The notes: generated by a model not told the origin, from the sequence alone. Positions 6,993 through 15,859 are shown, counted from the stretch's first letter. The stretch: 64,000 bases of DNA from JBHFEI01 sp041928815 (GCF_041928815.1 NZ_JBHFEI010000002.1:186001-250000); one strand, 5' to 3'. Program-made: numbers and translations.

Positions 6993-8527
6993 CACGCCCG
7001 CGCCTTCACATCATAAGGGGTTTGCTTGAAGCTGATCTGCTCGCTCGCCAGCGTGGTGTCGGACAGCGCGGATCGTTCGCCATAGACGGTGACGGGACCG
7101 GAGAAGCCCTCCGGCAGCGCGGCACGGATCACGGCCAGCGTCTTGCGGGTCAGCACATTGCCGCCGCTCACTGACTTGTCGCCCAGAATGCCGTTGTAGA
7201 GCAGAGCATAGGCCCGCCCGTCATGGACGCCGAGAACGGGCGACAGCGGATCGGGCCGGGACCACGGTTGCCGTGTTTCCGAGAACCACACATGCGCCGC
7301 GAGTACGGGAAACTCGATGTCGGGGCGTATCTGCCCGGTCTCGTCAAACACCGACGCGCCGAGCCGGAAATAGCGAAAGCCGCCGCCGCCCTGCCAGTTC
7401 ACTGCCTTCGAGATACCCCCCTGTTCGCCGTCTACGACCTTTTTCAAGCGCGGCTGACAATGGGTCGCGGCATGATCGCCCATCTCGATACCGATGTAGC
7501 GACGGCCCATCTTATGCGCGACTGCCGCCGTCGTGCCTGAGCCGAGGAAGCTGTCCAGCACGAGATCGCCGGGCTTAGTAGCGATGGTCAGCACGCGCTG
7601 AAGCAATCGCTCCGGCTTCGGAGTTGTGAAAACGTCGTCAGCGTCCAGAGCCACGACTTCCTTCTTCGCCTCTTGGGTGTGTCCTACTTCCGCGTGTTGC
7701 CAAATGGTTTGCGGAACCCGGCCACCTTTCACTTCGGAGAGAAACCGCTTCAAGCGAGGCACGCCGTTTCCATCTTTTCCCCACCAGATGCGATTGTCTG
7801 CGTCAAGTTCAGCCAGCTTCTCCTTTGAGAAGCGCCAATACATGCCCGGCGGTGGACCCGCGATCACGCGACCCGCAGGATTGGTGATAGGGTAGGTTCC
7901 TGCCCCATAGAAGTTTCGAGCCGAGAAGTCGCCGGAGGTCCAAGGGCCGCGAGGGTCGTTATCCGGATTTTTATACATCGCATCTTGCTTCTCGGAGCGT
8001 GGAAGCTCGTTTGGGCGCCAGATGTCTTTGTTGCGCGCATAGACCGACACATAATCGTGGTCTTCGGAAAAATACTGCGCCGAGTTCTTGACCGAGAACA
8101 TCTTGTGCCAAATGACCGTGGTAACGAAGTTCCGCCGCCCGAACACCTCGTCCATCACGACCTTGAGGTAATGTCCCTCATTATCGTCGATGCTGACCCA
8201 GATGCTGCCATCTTCGGCCAGCAACTCGCGCAGCAACTCCAGCCGAGGCCAGATCATCGCCAGCCATTGGCTGTGTTCCAGATTGTCGTCGTAATGCTCA
8301 AAGGCCGAGCGGGTATTATAGGGCGGATCGATGTAGATGCACTTCACCTGCCCGGCGTAAAAGGGCAGCAGCGCCTTCAAGGCGTCGAGGTTATCGCCCT
8401 GAATAAGCATATTGCCGTTATCGCGGTCGCCGTAGCCGAGATTGGCGACTTCCTCTAGCAGCCGGTAGGGCACTGCCCCGGCAGCCCTGATGTCATCTTC
8501 CCTCGTCAACCATCGCAGTGTCGGCAT
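6992..8527 (-). CDS. mod: Type III DNA-methyltransferase Mod (adenine-specific)
   Basis: 511 aa. The catalytic motif IV DPPYNT is at about residues 67-72 and the SAM-binding motif I DSFLGSGTTAAVA lies near residue 330, the IV-before-I order of beta-class N6-adenine methyltransferases. The long segment between them should hold the target-recognition domain. In type III systems Mod both methylates and supplies sequence specificity to Res. It is slightly shorter than many Mod proteins. It is transcribed ahead of res with overlapping stop and start codons, so it is made first and coupled. The 291 bases upstream (8528-8818) separate it from the divergent Shedu-like gene and should hold both promoters. 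Confidence 0.87.
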   Translation of the reverse strand: MPTLRWLTREDDIRAAGAVPYRLLEEVANLGYGDRDNGNMLIQGDNLDALKALLPFYAGQVKCIYIDPPYNTRSAFEHYDDNLEHSQWLAMIWPRLELLRELLAEDGSIWVSIDDNEGHYLKVVMDEVFGRRNFVTTVIWHKMFSVKNSAQYFSEDHDYVSVYARNKDIWRPNELPRSEKQDAMYKNPDNDPRGPWTSGDFSARNFYGAGTYPITNPAGRVIAGPPPGMYWRFSKEKLAELDADNRIWWGKDGNGVPRLKRFLSEVKGGRVPQTIWQHAEVGHTQEAKKEVVALDADDVFTTPKPERLLQRVLTIATKPGDLVLDSFLGSGTTAAVAHKMGRRYIGIEMGDHAATHCQPRLKKVVDGEQGGISKAVNWQGGGGFRYFRLGASVFDETGQIRPDIEFPVLAAHVWFSETRQPWSRPDPLSPVLGVHDGRAYALLYNGILGDKSVSGGNVLTRKTLAVIRAALPEGFSGPVTVYGERSALSDTTLASEQISFKQTPYDVKARA

Positions 8528-8818
8528 AAGTCCGCATCGTCCCCCAAGTTTACAGGAATGATGCCTATCCGATTTGCTTCGGTGGTCAAAGTTCTATCCA
8601 ATAAATATGCGCCGCATCGGTTGTTTGCGGCTGTTGGCTGCCCTCGGCAAGAGCGGACTGAGAACAACATGTCGCGTCTGCCGTTGATGCTGCCCTTCAG
8701 CGTCCAGAGAGGTTCTGGCGAACCGAAGGCCAAAAGCTCGCCCAGCTTGCCTGAGACCTCCGCGGGGCCGGGAGCCGAAACGGATGACAAAGGTTGACAT
8801 TGTGAGTATTCAACATGA

Positions 8819-9700
8819 ATGGCTCTTGTCTTCGCAAAAACTTATGAAATGGCCACGCCACCCGCATCCGCTATGCATTGGGATGAATACGCCCAAATTG
8901 TAGAGCGGGAGTGGCACGAGCTTTTAAACTCTCCCGAAGGTCAAGTTGAAGCGAACATTCAGGCGTTCTTGGAACGGCACCCTTGTATGGTTCCGGGCGG
9001 ACAAAGCATGTCCGGACCTTCGGGGCATTCTTGTTACCCTTGCGCACTGATCGCTCAGCCGAAACTTCCCGGCTTCAATTCACGCATACCGGATTTCATG
9101 TGGGTCGCGACGGATAGCGGCACTACCTACGCCGTGGTTATTGAGATCGAAGCACCATCCAAACGTTGGTTTCGCAAAGATGGACAGCCAACAGCCGCGT
9201 TTACGCAGGCACAAAATCAGCTAACCGAGTGGCGTATGTGGTTCGAGAAGCCACGAAATCAGGATGCGTTCTTAGAACACTATTGTGGTCCGTCTTATTT
9301 CCATCGCCGCACCTTCCTCCCGCAGTACGTCCTTATATTCGGTCGGCGTGCAGAGTTTGAAGGACAGGACGACTTGGCCGCAAAGCGCCCACGACTTCAG
9401 CGGTCAAATGAGTATTATATGACTTTTGATCGCCTTCGCCCGATCAAGGATCATGAGCAATACATGACCGTGAAATTCGATGGCACGCGATTTAGAGCCG
9501 TGTCGATGCCACCAACAATTGAACTAGGTCCGTCACACGCGGAGTACAGACTATCTATCACGGGCAAAGAGGATGCGGTCTCGCTTACTCCATACGTGTC
9601 CGATGAACGGAAAAATTTCCTGAAGCAACGCTTTCCTTATTGGGACGAATGGGCGCGGCAAGGGGCCAAAGGCATGCGGCAGCTCGGGGATAGAGAGTAG
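8819..9700 (+). CDS. Shedu-like nuclease (SduA/DUF4263-type PD-(D/E)XK)
   Basis: 293 aa. Residues about 44-145 carry the Shedu-family pattern: NIQAFLERHP (helix before the core), RIPDF with D92, VVIEIEAPSKRWF with E109 and E111, then TAAFTQAQNQLTEWRMW, the Q-rich helix that follows the nuclease core. This is the DUF4263/SduA layout; Shedu is a single-gene anti-phage nuclease. The ExK lysine position is glutamate here, with a lysine at 115, a variant I believe occurs in this family. The C-terminal half has no recognised domain. The ATG at 8819 has a weak ribosome-binding site; methionines at residues 11 and 19 are alternative starts. It is divergent from the mod gene, in line with a defence cluster. 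Confidence 0.72.
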   Translation: MALVFAKTYEMATPPASAMHWDEYAQIVEREWHELLNSPEGQVEANIQAFLERHPCMVPGGQSMSGPSGHSCYPCALIAQPKLPGFNSRIPDFMWVATDSGTTYAVVIEIEAPSKRWFRKDGQPTAAFTQAQNQLTEWRMWFEKPRNQDAFLEHYCGPSYFHRRTFLPQYVLIFGRRAEFEGQDDLAAKRPRLQRSNEYYMTFDRLRPIKDHEQYMTVKFDGTRFRAVSMPPTIELGPSHAEYRLSITGKEDAVSLTPYVSDERKNFLKQRFPYWDEWARQGAKGMRQLGDRE

Positions 9701-9778
9701 GTGCACGACACGTTCGCACCGTCATCTCGCTTAGTTCCCAATTGCAACTAATTGCACATCTCGTATTTGACGAAAATT

Positions 9779-10048
9779 TTAATGATCGGACTTGTCGATC
9801 CGGTCCACACGATTGGTCAATGTCGCCAGTTGCGCTTTGACGCTGACCAGTTCAGCCCGCAGCTCACCGAGTTCCCAATCGGCAGCGCTTTCCGTGCCTT
9901 CCCCCGATGCTTTTCCAAAGCTCTGTTCTAGTCGCAGTCTGATTTCAGCGTTCATTGATCGCCCGCCCCGTTTTGCGGCCCTTTCCAGCTTCTCGCGGAG
10001 ACTGACAGGCAAACGCATGCTTGTGGCGTCGGATAGTTTTTCAGCCAA
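9779..10048 (-). CDS. Ribbon-helix-helix (Arc-type) DNA-binding protein
   Basis: 89 aa from a TTG at 10048, chosen because a good ribosome-binding site (AGAGGGA, at 10057-10063) lies 8 bases upstream of it. An in-frame ATG at 10078 would place that site inside the gene and give 99 aa. The fold is Arc-like: a beta-strand MRLPVSL, then LREKLERAAKRGGRSMNAEIRLRLEQSF, with the RSMNAEI turn typical of Arc/MetJ repressors. The C-terminal ~35 residues (ELGELRAELVSVKAQLATLTNRV) form a coiled coil, probably for multimerisation. It is divergent from a second RHH gene, with palindromes between them, so it likely regulates that region. Confidence 0.75.
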   Translation of the reverse strand: MAEKLSDATSMRLPVSLREKLERAAKRGGRSMNAEIRLRLEQSFGKASGEGTESAADWELGELRAELVSVKAQLATLTNRVDRIDKSDH

Positions 10049-10072
10049 GGCACAAGTCCCTCTTGATGTGTG

Positions 10073-10109
10073 ATGCATTTGAATGCATATGATTACAGGT
10101 ATTCAAATG
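10073..10109. promoter_or_regulatory. Nested palindromes between divergent RHH genes (candidate operator)
   Basis: Two perfect inverted repeats interlock here. ATGCATT (10073-10079) pairs with AATGCAT (10082-10088). CATTTGAAT (10076-10084) pairs with ATTCAAATG (10101-10109). They lie in the intergenic region of two divergent Arc-type genes, the position expected for cooperative operators of ribbon-helix-helix repressors. Confidence 0.55.
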
Positions 10110-10138
10110 TAATACACTCTCATACCGGAGTTATCAGC

Positions 10139-10360
10139 ATGAGCAACCGCCATTCAACAAGCATCCGTCTTCCCATGGAAATCAAAGAGTGGGCCGGAAA
10201 TCGTTCGATCCGCAATCACCGCTCCATGAGCGCAGAGATTGTCGCTATTCTGTCAGCCATTCGCGAAGGCGAGAAGACCGGCAGCGGCTTTGAAAAGTTC
10301 GCCAATCCATCTGGAGTTTCCGGCAACACGCCGTTGCTTGAAGGCACCCGCGATGCCTGA
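10139..10360 (+). CDS. Small ribbon-helix-helix (Arc-type) protein
   Basis: 73 aa from the ATG at 10139, which has GGAG eight bases upstream; the frame stays open further upstream but without a ribosome-binding site. The N-terminal half reads as an Arc-type ribbon-helix-helix: TSIRLPMEIKEWAG (strand and first helix), then NHRSMSAEIVAILSAI, with the RSMSAEI turn. The C-terminus is short and polar. Arc-type proteins of this size repress small operons in phages and islands. It is divergent from the other RHH gene and overlaps the next gene by 8 bases, so it heads the xis-int operon and may control excision and integration. Confidence 0.72.
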   Translation: MSNRHSTSIRLPMEIKEWAGNRSIRNHRSMSAEIVAILSAIREGEKTGSGFEKFANPSGVSGNTPLLEGTRDA

Positions 10361-10624
10361 AAGCACCCTATCGAAGTTCCCGCCCCAGACCCCCCCGAAG
10401 AAGGGGCTTCAGTTCGCCAAGATGGCCCAGCAATCGGCAGACCCGCCCTACAAGCCCGGATCGGCCCACATGCGCAGTGAGAAGCAGGCCGCTGCATGGC
10501 TAGGCGTCTCGAAGTTCACCCTAGCCCGGATCAGGAAGCGCGGCGAAATCGGCTTCTACAAGATCGGCGGCGGATACCAATACAGCATTGAACAACTTGA
10601 AGCCTACAGAGAGAGTTTAGCGTC

Positions 10625-11850
<1,226 letters not shown>

Positions 11851-11942
11851 TCCAGTGACGCGGCATAGACCATAGAATGCGCCGCGGCGTCAACAGGTTT
11901 CTGACGGATTTTTTCAATCGGGGCCGGAAACCTGTCAAGTGC

Positions 11943-12305
11943 TTATGCGGCAAGCATTTTATTGACTTCGTCGACCAGATCGCGAAGGTGGAAGGGCTTC
12001 GACAGCACCTTCGCGTCGCGCGGCGCCTTCGAATCCGGATTGAGCGCCACCGCGGCAAAGCCGGTGATGAACATCACCTTGAGATCGGGGTCGAGTTCGG
12101 TCGCCCGGCGGGCGAGCTCGATGCCGTCCATCTCCGGCATGACGATGTCGGTGAGGAGCAGCGAGAAGGGTTCCTCGCGCAGCCGGTCATAGGCGCTCGC
12201 GCCATTGTCATAGGACGAGACCTTGTAGCCGGCCTTTTCCAGCGCCTTCACGAGGAAGCGGCGCATGTCGTTGTCGTCTTCCGCGAGGAGGATTTTCACA
12301 GTCAT
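11943..12305 (-). CDS. cpdR: CpdR single-domain response regulator
   Basis: 120 aa, a stand-alone receiver domain. The acidic pocket (LLAEDDND, residues 7-13), phosphoacceptor D53 (LLLTDIVMPEMDG) and conserved lysine (VLSKPFHLRDLV) are present. The sequence matches Caulobacter CpdR almost throughout, including MFITGFAAVALNPDS. CpdR acts downstream of CckA-ChpT. Unphosphorylated CpdR localises ClpXP and primes degradation of cell-cycle proteins such as CtrA regulators; in rhizobia it is needed for normal division and symbiosis. An ATG four codons upstream (12317) is an alternative start. It lies 92 bases from tRNA-Val and is divergent from the amidohydrolase gene. Confidence 0.95.
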   Translation of the reverse strand: MTVKILLAEDDNDMRRFLVKALEKAGYKVSSYDNGASAYDRLREEPFSLLLTDIVMPEMDGIELARRATELDPDLKVMFITGFAAVALNPDSKAPRDAKVLSKPFHLRDLVDEVNKMLAA

Positions 12306-12501
12306 GTTGTCGGCCATAGATTCTGACTTCTGTACCCTTGAGAGTTCAGCTTTCCATAAAGCTACAGGGGGGTAAATATCCCGTGAACAGGCCGGGTCAA
12401 CCCCGCGCAAGCTCACGCCGCGAGACTATGGACACAGCATCGGCCAACTGGCAACATGGCTGCATCAACGGATGGCGGCCGAGAACGGAACAAGGGCGGA
12501 A

Positions 12502-13386
12502 ATGGAGGGGATCGGCGCGGCGCAAGGTCTGTTCGAGGTTAAGGAACCGCAAACGCAGACCATCCCGCTTGTCTTCAATTCGCCTCACAGCGGCCGTTCC
12601 TACCCGAAGCATTTCCTCGACCAGTCTCGGCTCGACGCCCTGTCGATTCGCCGCTCCGAGGATCTCTTCGTCGACGAACTCTTCGCCGCCGCTCCCGACC
12701 TTGGCGCGCCGCTGCTGCTTGCCCATTTCCCGCGTGCCTATCTCGACGTCAATCGCGAGCCTTACGAACTCGATCCGCGCATGTTCGACGGGCACCTGCC
12801 GCCGCATGCCAATATCAGTTCGATGCGCGTCGCGGGCGGCCTCGGCACGGTGCCGCGCCTCGTGGCGGAAAACATGGAGATCTATGCCCGCCGCTTTCCC
12901 GTCGAGGAGGCGCTCGAGCGGGTCGAGACGATCTACAAGCCCTATCACGCTTGCCTGCGCCGGCTGATCGCCCGCACCCATGTCCAGTTCGGGCTCGCCA
13001 TTCTGGTCGACTGCCATTCGATGCCCGGCAACATCCGCCTGTCCGGCTCCGGCCAGCGACCCGATTTCATCATCGGCGATCGCTACGGCACCAGCGCCGC
13101 GACCCAGCTTTCCGAGACGGCGATCGGGCTCCTGGAGGGCCAGGGCTTCGCGGTCGCCCGCAACAAGCCCTATGCAGGCGGCTTCATCACCGAACATTAC
13201 GGCCGTCCGGCGCGCGGGCTGCACGCGCTGCAGATCGAGATCAACCGGAGCCTCTATATCGACGAGGTGACCTTCCGGAAGAAGCCGCAATTCGACGATC
13301 TCGCCCGCATCCTCACCGGCTTCATGGTTGACCTCGCCGAGCATGTCAGCGCCTATGGCGCCTATCTGCCGCTCGCCGCCGAATAG
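12502..13386 (+). CDS. hutG: N-formylglutamate amidohydrolase family protein
   Basis: 294 aa from the ATG at 12502, preferred because an AGGGCGG ribosome-binding site precedes it; an ATG at 12472 in the same frame lacks one. FGase-family signatures are visible: PLVFNSPHSGRSYP near the N-terminus (metal-site histidine), RAYLDVNREPYELDP, LVDCHSMPG, and ALQIEINRSLYID. The family hydrolyses N-formyl-L-glutamate to formate and glutamate in histidine breakdown. Here no other hut genes are nearby and the neighbour is cpdR, a conserved rhizobial pairing, so the physiological substrate is less certain than the fold. Cytoplasmic. Confidence 0.82.
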   Translation: MEGIGAAQGLFEVKEPQTQTIPLVFNSPHSGRSYPKHFLDQSRLDALSIRRSEDLFVDELFAAAPDLGAPLLLAHFPRAYLDVNREPYELDPRMFDGHLPPHANISSMRVAGGLGTVPRLVAENMEIYARRFPVEEALERVETIYKPYHACLRRLIARTHVQFGLAILVDCHSMPGNIRLSGSGQRPDFIIGDRYGTSAATQLSETAIGLLEGQGFAVARNKPYAGGFITEHYGRPARGLHALQIEINRSLYIDEVTFRKKPQFDDLARILTGFMVDLAEHVSAYGAYLPLAAE

Positions 13387-13421
13387 GCCTCTCTCCAGAT
13401 CGTCGTCGCCCGTCCGCCGCC

Positions 13422-13501
13422 AAAAAAAACCGCGCCTTTGGGCGCGGCCAAGTCTAGGGAGGAAACACCCAAGGAGGGTATTTACAGCCACAAGTGACTG
13501 T
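13422..13501 (-). ncRNA. mmgR: MmgR-like small RNA (alpha-r8 / suhB family)
   Basis: On the minus strand a transcript of about 77-80 nt is framed by a near-consensus sigma-70 promoter and a strong terminator (CCGCGCC-CAAA-GGCGCGG, 13430-13447, then eight T). The body carries two unpaired anti-Shine-Dalgarno stretches, CCCTCCTT and TTTCCTCCCT. The second equals the conserved core I remember for Sinorhizobium MmgR, a trans-acting sRNA that limits polyhydroxybutyrate storage. The location beside an inositol-monophosphatase-family gene also matches the suhB-motif RNA. No protein-coding gene is possible here. The exact 5' end is estimated from the -10 box. Confidence 0.85.
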
Positions 13502-13507
13502 AGCCCG

Positions 13508-13536
13508 ACTGTATTGCTGCGACGCACAATTGTCAA
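13508..13536 (-). promoter_or_regulatory. Sigma-70 promoter of the MmgR-like sRNA
   Basis: On the minus strand TTGACA (13531-13536) and TACAGT (13508-13513) are separated by exactly 17 bases. Transcription should start near 13501-13498. This is the best -35/-10 pair noticed in the window. Confidence 0.8.
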
Positions 13537-13775
13537 GAGCTTTTGCTCGGCGTCCGAGGGATCTGATCTTGCGACTTTCGTCGAAGTCCCTGAAACAAAA
13601 CAGGATATTCTTTTGCCTATCCCTGAGGCACGTGCCTCCAAAATCATCGCGACGGCGATGAAATTCTGTTCACTTTCCGCAGTGCGGGGCGCTGCGGCGC
13701 GCTGGATGGCGCGCGGACACAATTCTGCTATAGCGGATATCAGGCCGAACATCACGGATGCGGAGACGGACCGGC

Positions 13776-14549
13776 ATGAGACCTGATCGACTGTTTTTCG
13801 ACCGGCTCGCGGATGCGGCCGGCAAGGAAACCCTGCCGCGTTTTCGCAGCGGCACGGGCATCGTCAACAAGGAGGCGGGCGGCTTCGACCCGGTCACGGA
13901 GGGCGACCGGGCCGCCGAGGCGGCGATCCGCGCCCTGATCGGCGACACCTTTCCCGATCACGGCATCCTCGGCGAGGAATACGGATCGACGGGTCTCGAG
14001 CGCGATCACGTCTGGGTGATCGATCCGATCGACGGGACCCGCGCCTTCATCTCCGGCGTGCCGATGTGGGGCACGCTGATCGGCCTTTATCACAAGGGCC
14101 GCGCCGTCATGGGCCTGATGGACCAGCCCTTCACCGGGGAGCGCTACTTCGCCGACGGGGAGGGCGCCGTCTATCGCGGGCCGGAGGGCGAACGGCGGTT
14201 GCGCAGCAGCGCCGTGACGGCCTTGGCCGATGCCATCCTGTTCAGCACCTCGCCGCATCTGCACAAGGGCGAGGCGCGGCAGCGCTTCGATGCGCTCAGA
14301 CATCAGGTGCGCCTGACCCGCTACGGCTGCGACTGCTATGCCTTCGCGCTGCTGGCCGCCGGCCATGTCGATCTCGTCGTCGAGTCGGGCGTGCAGGCCT
14401 ATGATGTCGGCGGATTGATCCCGATCGTCGAGCAGGCGGGCGGCGTCTTCACCGACTGGAGCGGCGGCCGGGCCGAGATGGGCGGCAACGTCGTCGCCGC
14501 CGCCAATCCCGCCCTGCATGCGGCGGCGCTGGCGGTGCTTTCCGGCTGA
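13776..14549 (+). CDS. hisN: Inositol monophosphatase family phosphatase, histidinol-phosphatase-like
   Basis: 257 aa from the ATG at 13776 (GGAG ten bases upstream). Mg-dependent phosphatase motifs are in place: FDPVTEGDRAAE, GILGEEYG (metal-binding glutamates), WVIDPIDGTRAF (the DPxDGT motif, about residues 77-88), and QAYDVGGLIPIVEQAGG (the WDxxAG motif with W replaced by Y). The SGVPMWGTLIGL segment after DPIDGT is typical of HisN-type histidinol-phosphate phosphatases rather than true SuhB, so the likely reaction is histidinol phosphate to histidinol. Inositol-1-phosphate or another small phosphate remains possible. It lies downstream of the divergently transcribed sRNA and convergent with the hydrolase gene, two bases apart. 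Confidence 0.8.
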   Translation: MRPDRLFFDRLADAAGKETLPRFRSGTGIVNKEAGGFDPVTEGDRAAEAAIRALIGDTFPDHGILGEEYGSTGLERDHVWVIDPIDGTRAFISGVPMWGTLIGLYHKGRAVMGLMDQPFTGERYFADGEGAVYRGPEGERRLRSSAVTALADAILFSTSPHLHKGEARQRFDALRHQVRLTRYGCDCYAFALLAAGHVDLVVESGVQAYDVGGLIPIVEQAGGVFTDWSGGRAEMGGNVVAAANPALHAAALAVLSG

Positions 14550-14551
14550 GG

Positions 14552-15541
14552 TCAGGCCTCGAGCGTTTCCGGCGGCGCGTCGCTTCCCGGGATGAAGGAG
14601 AGAATGCCGGCCATCGCCGGGGCGCGATAGCGGTCCGCCTCCTGGAGAAGCTCGTGGCGGGCGCCGTCGATGACGACGAGATGCCCGGCGCGGAACCGCT
14701 CGGCGAGGGCGAGCGTGCTGGCATGCGGCACCAGCAGGTCGGCCGAGGGCGCGAGGATCAGCGTCGGGATGGTGATGCGGTGCAGGTGCTCGCGCTGCAG
14801 CACCCGGCGCATGGCGCCGAAGGTCTCGTGCAGCCAGCGGGCGGTCGGGGGTCCGAGCGCCAGTTCCGGATGGGCGGCGAAGATCGCCAGGTTGCGCTCG
14901 AAGCGGCGCCGGTCGGAGGTCAAAAGGTTGACCTCGAAACCGCGTTGGGCCCGATCGGGCGTCAGCGGCAGCATGCCGAGGCCGGCAAGCGTCGCGGTCC
15001 CGGCGAGGCTGCGGATCATCCGCTCGCCGAGGATCTGCGCCCCGAGCCCGGTGAAGGGCGCCGCCAGCACCATGCGCTCGATGCGCGAGGCGAGCATCGG
15101 CGCGAGCGACAGGGCGATCAGCCCGCCCATCGAATGGGCGAGGATGAAATAGGGCGGCGGCGTGTCCGGCAGCACGATCGTGTCGAGGAAGGTGACGAGG
15201 TCGCGCTCGTAGTCGGCGAAACGGCGGACATGGCCGCGCCTGAGGCTGCGCAGCAGGCGGCCCGAGCCGCCCTGTCCGCGCCAGTCGAAGGTGGCGACGC
15301 AAAGGCCGGCCGCGGTCAACTCGGCGATGGTCTCGTAATATTTCTCGATCGTCTCGTTGCGGCCCTGCAGCAGCACGACGGTGCCGAGGGCGCGGGAAAG
15401 AGCCGGACGGAAGATCGCGTGGCGGATGCTGAGGCCGCCTTCGCCGAAGAAGCGCCCGGGCGCTGCCCCCGAGGGCACCGGATTGTCCGGGGTGGCGTGA
15501 AGAGCCGCCGCGCGCGCCGCGACGTCGGAAACGTCCTGCAC
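14552..15541 (-). CDS. pldB: Alpha/beta hydrolase, lysophospholipase-like
   Basis: 329 aa, no signal peptide. The fold is the serine aminopeptidase S33 / monoglyceride lipase type: GTVVLLQGRNETIEKY (oxyanion region), TFDWRGQGGSGR, the nucleophile elbow LAHSMGGL (serine about residue 137), an aspartate in APSADLLVPH, and the histidine in GARHELLQE. The triad is complete. Related rhizobial genes are annotated as lysophospholipase L2 (PldB), but the substrate could equally be another acyl ester. It ends two bases from the phosphatase gene and is transcribed away from the hsp20 control region. The symbol is by analogy only. Confidence 0.75.
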   Translation of the reverse strand: MQDVSDVAARAAALHATPDNPVPSGAAPGRFFGEGGLSIRHAIFRPALSRALGTVVLLQGRNETIEKYYETIAELTAAGLCVATFDWRGQGGSGRLLRSLRRGHVRRFADYERDLVTFLDTIVLPDTPPPYFILAHSMGGLIALSLAPMLASRIERMVLAAPFTGLGAQILGERMIRSLAGTATLAGLGMLPLTPDRAQRGFEVNLLTSDRRRFERNLAIFAAHPELALGPPTARWLHETFGAMRRVLQREHLHRITIPTLILAPSADLLVPHASTLALAERFRAGHLVVIDGARHELLQEADRYRAPAMAGILSFIPGSDAPPETLEA

Positions 15542-15626
15542 TGTCCCGCTCCTCGCTTCTCCTGCCCTGCGCCCGCTTAATGGACGCGCCGCCTCGAATG
15601 TCGCACGGGTCCGGTTAAGGAAAAAT

Positions 15627-15665
15627 GCCGGAAGGGGCGACCATGAACATTTCGCCCCTTCCGGC
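15627..15665 (-). terminator. Perfect 14-bp hairpin with minus-strand T-run
   Basis: GCCGGAAGGGGCGA (15627-15640) pairs perfectly with 15652-15665 across an 11-nt loop. Five A precede it on the plus strand, so on the minus strand the stem is followed by five T, as in an intrinsic terminator. No minus-strand gene ends just upstream of it, so it may end an unknown transcript. Confidence 0.5.
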
Positions 15666-15696
15666 GCGCCCCTGTCGGGAGAAGGGACGTCGCTCC

Positions 15697-15724
15697 CTTG
15701 AAGGCGCCGGGGATGTCCCCTTGT
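15697..15724 (+). promoter_or_regulatory. RpoH (sigma-32)-type promoter, distal
   Basis: CTTGAA (15697-15702) is followed after 14 bases by CCCCTTGT (15717-15724), close to the heat-shock consensus CTTGAA / CCCCATnT. It would give a 5' leader of about 230 nt before hsp20. Confidence 0.6.
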
Positions 15725-15746
15725 CGGCGTGATAGGACGGGGCCGT

Positions 15747-15783
15747 TGAACGCAGCCGGAACGCGCCGTTCATGTCCGGTTCA
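15747..15783. promoter_or_regulatory. Symmetric array of GTTCA half-sites with 11-bp period
   Basis: TGAAC (15747) and GGAAC (15758) on one side and GTTCA (15768) and GTTCA (15779) on the other are each spaced 11 bp and face each other. Direct repeats with one helical turn of spacing are typical for OmpR/PhoB-type response regulators. The regulator is unknown. Confidence 0.4.
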
Positions 15784-15823
15784 GCGGGGGACGAAAATCC
15801 GGCGGCGGTCGTGCCGTCGGGGT

Positions 15824-15852
15824 CTTGAAGCGGGCAAACGGCGTTCCCATTT
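15824..15852 (+). promoter_or_regulatory. RpoH (sigma-32)-type promoter, proximal
   Basis: CTTGAA (15824-15829) and TCCCATTT (15845-15852) are 15 bases apart, a good heat-shock promoter match. Transcription from about 15859 would give a leader of about 100 nt, the usual length for a ROSE element. Confidence 0.7.
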
Positions 15853-15859
15853 CCCTGTC

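Noticed and set aside
8528..8818. Short frames on both strands between mod and the Shedu-like gene (for example a 94-codon minus frame overlapping mod).
   Set aside because: They overlap each other and the mod start, lack good ribosome sites and resemble non-coding spacer. The region is better seen as a divergent promoter region, although it could contain repeated spacer sequence I cannot verify.
1..9700. Search for a left attachment site matching the 3' half of tRNA-Val.
   Set aside because: No stretch similar to the tRNA 3' end was recognised in the first 10 kb, so the left junction is probably outside the window.
9735..9765. AATTGCA direct repeats between the Shedu-like and RHH genes.
   Set aside because: Two short copies between convergent gene ends without promoter context. 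Likely chance in AT-rich spacer.
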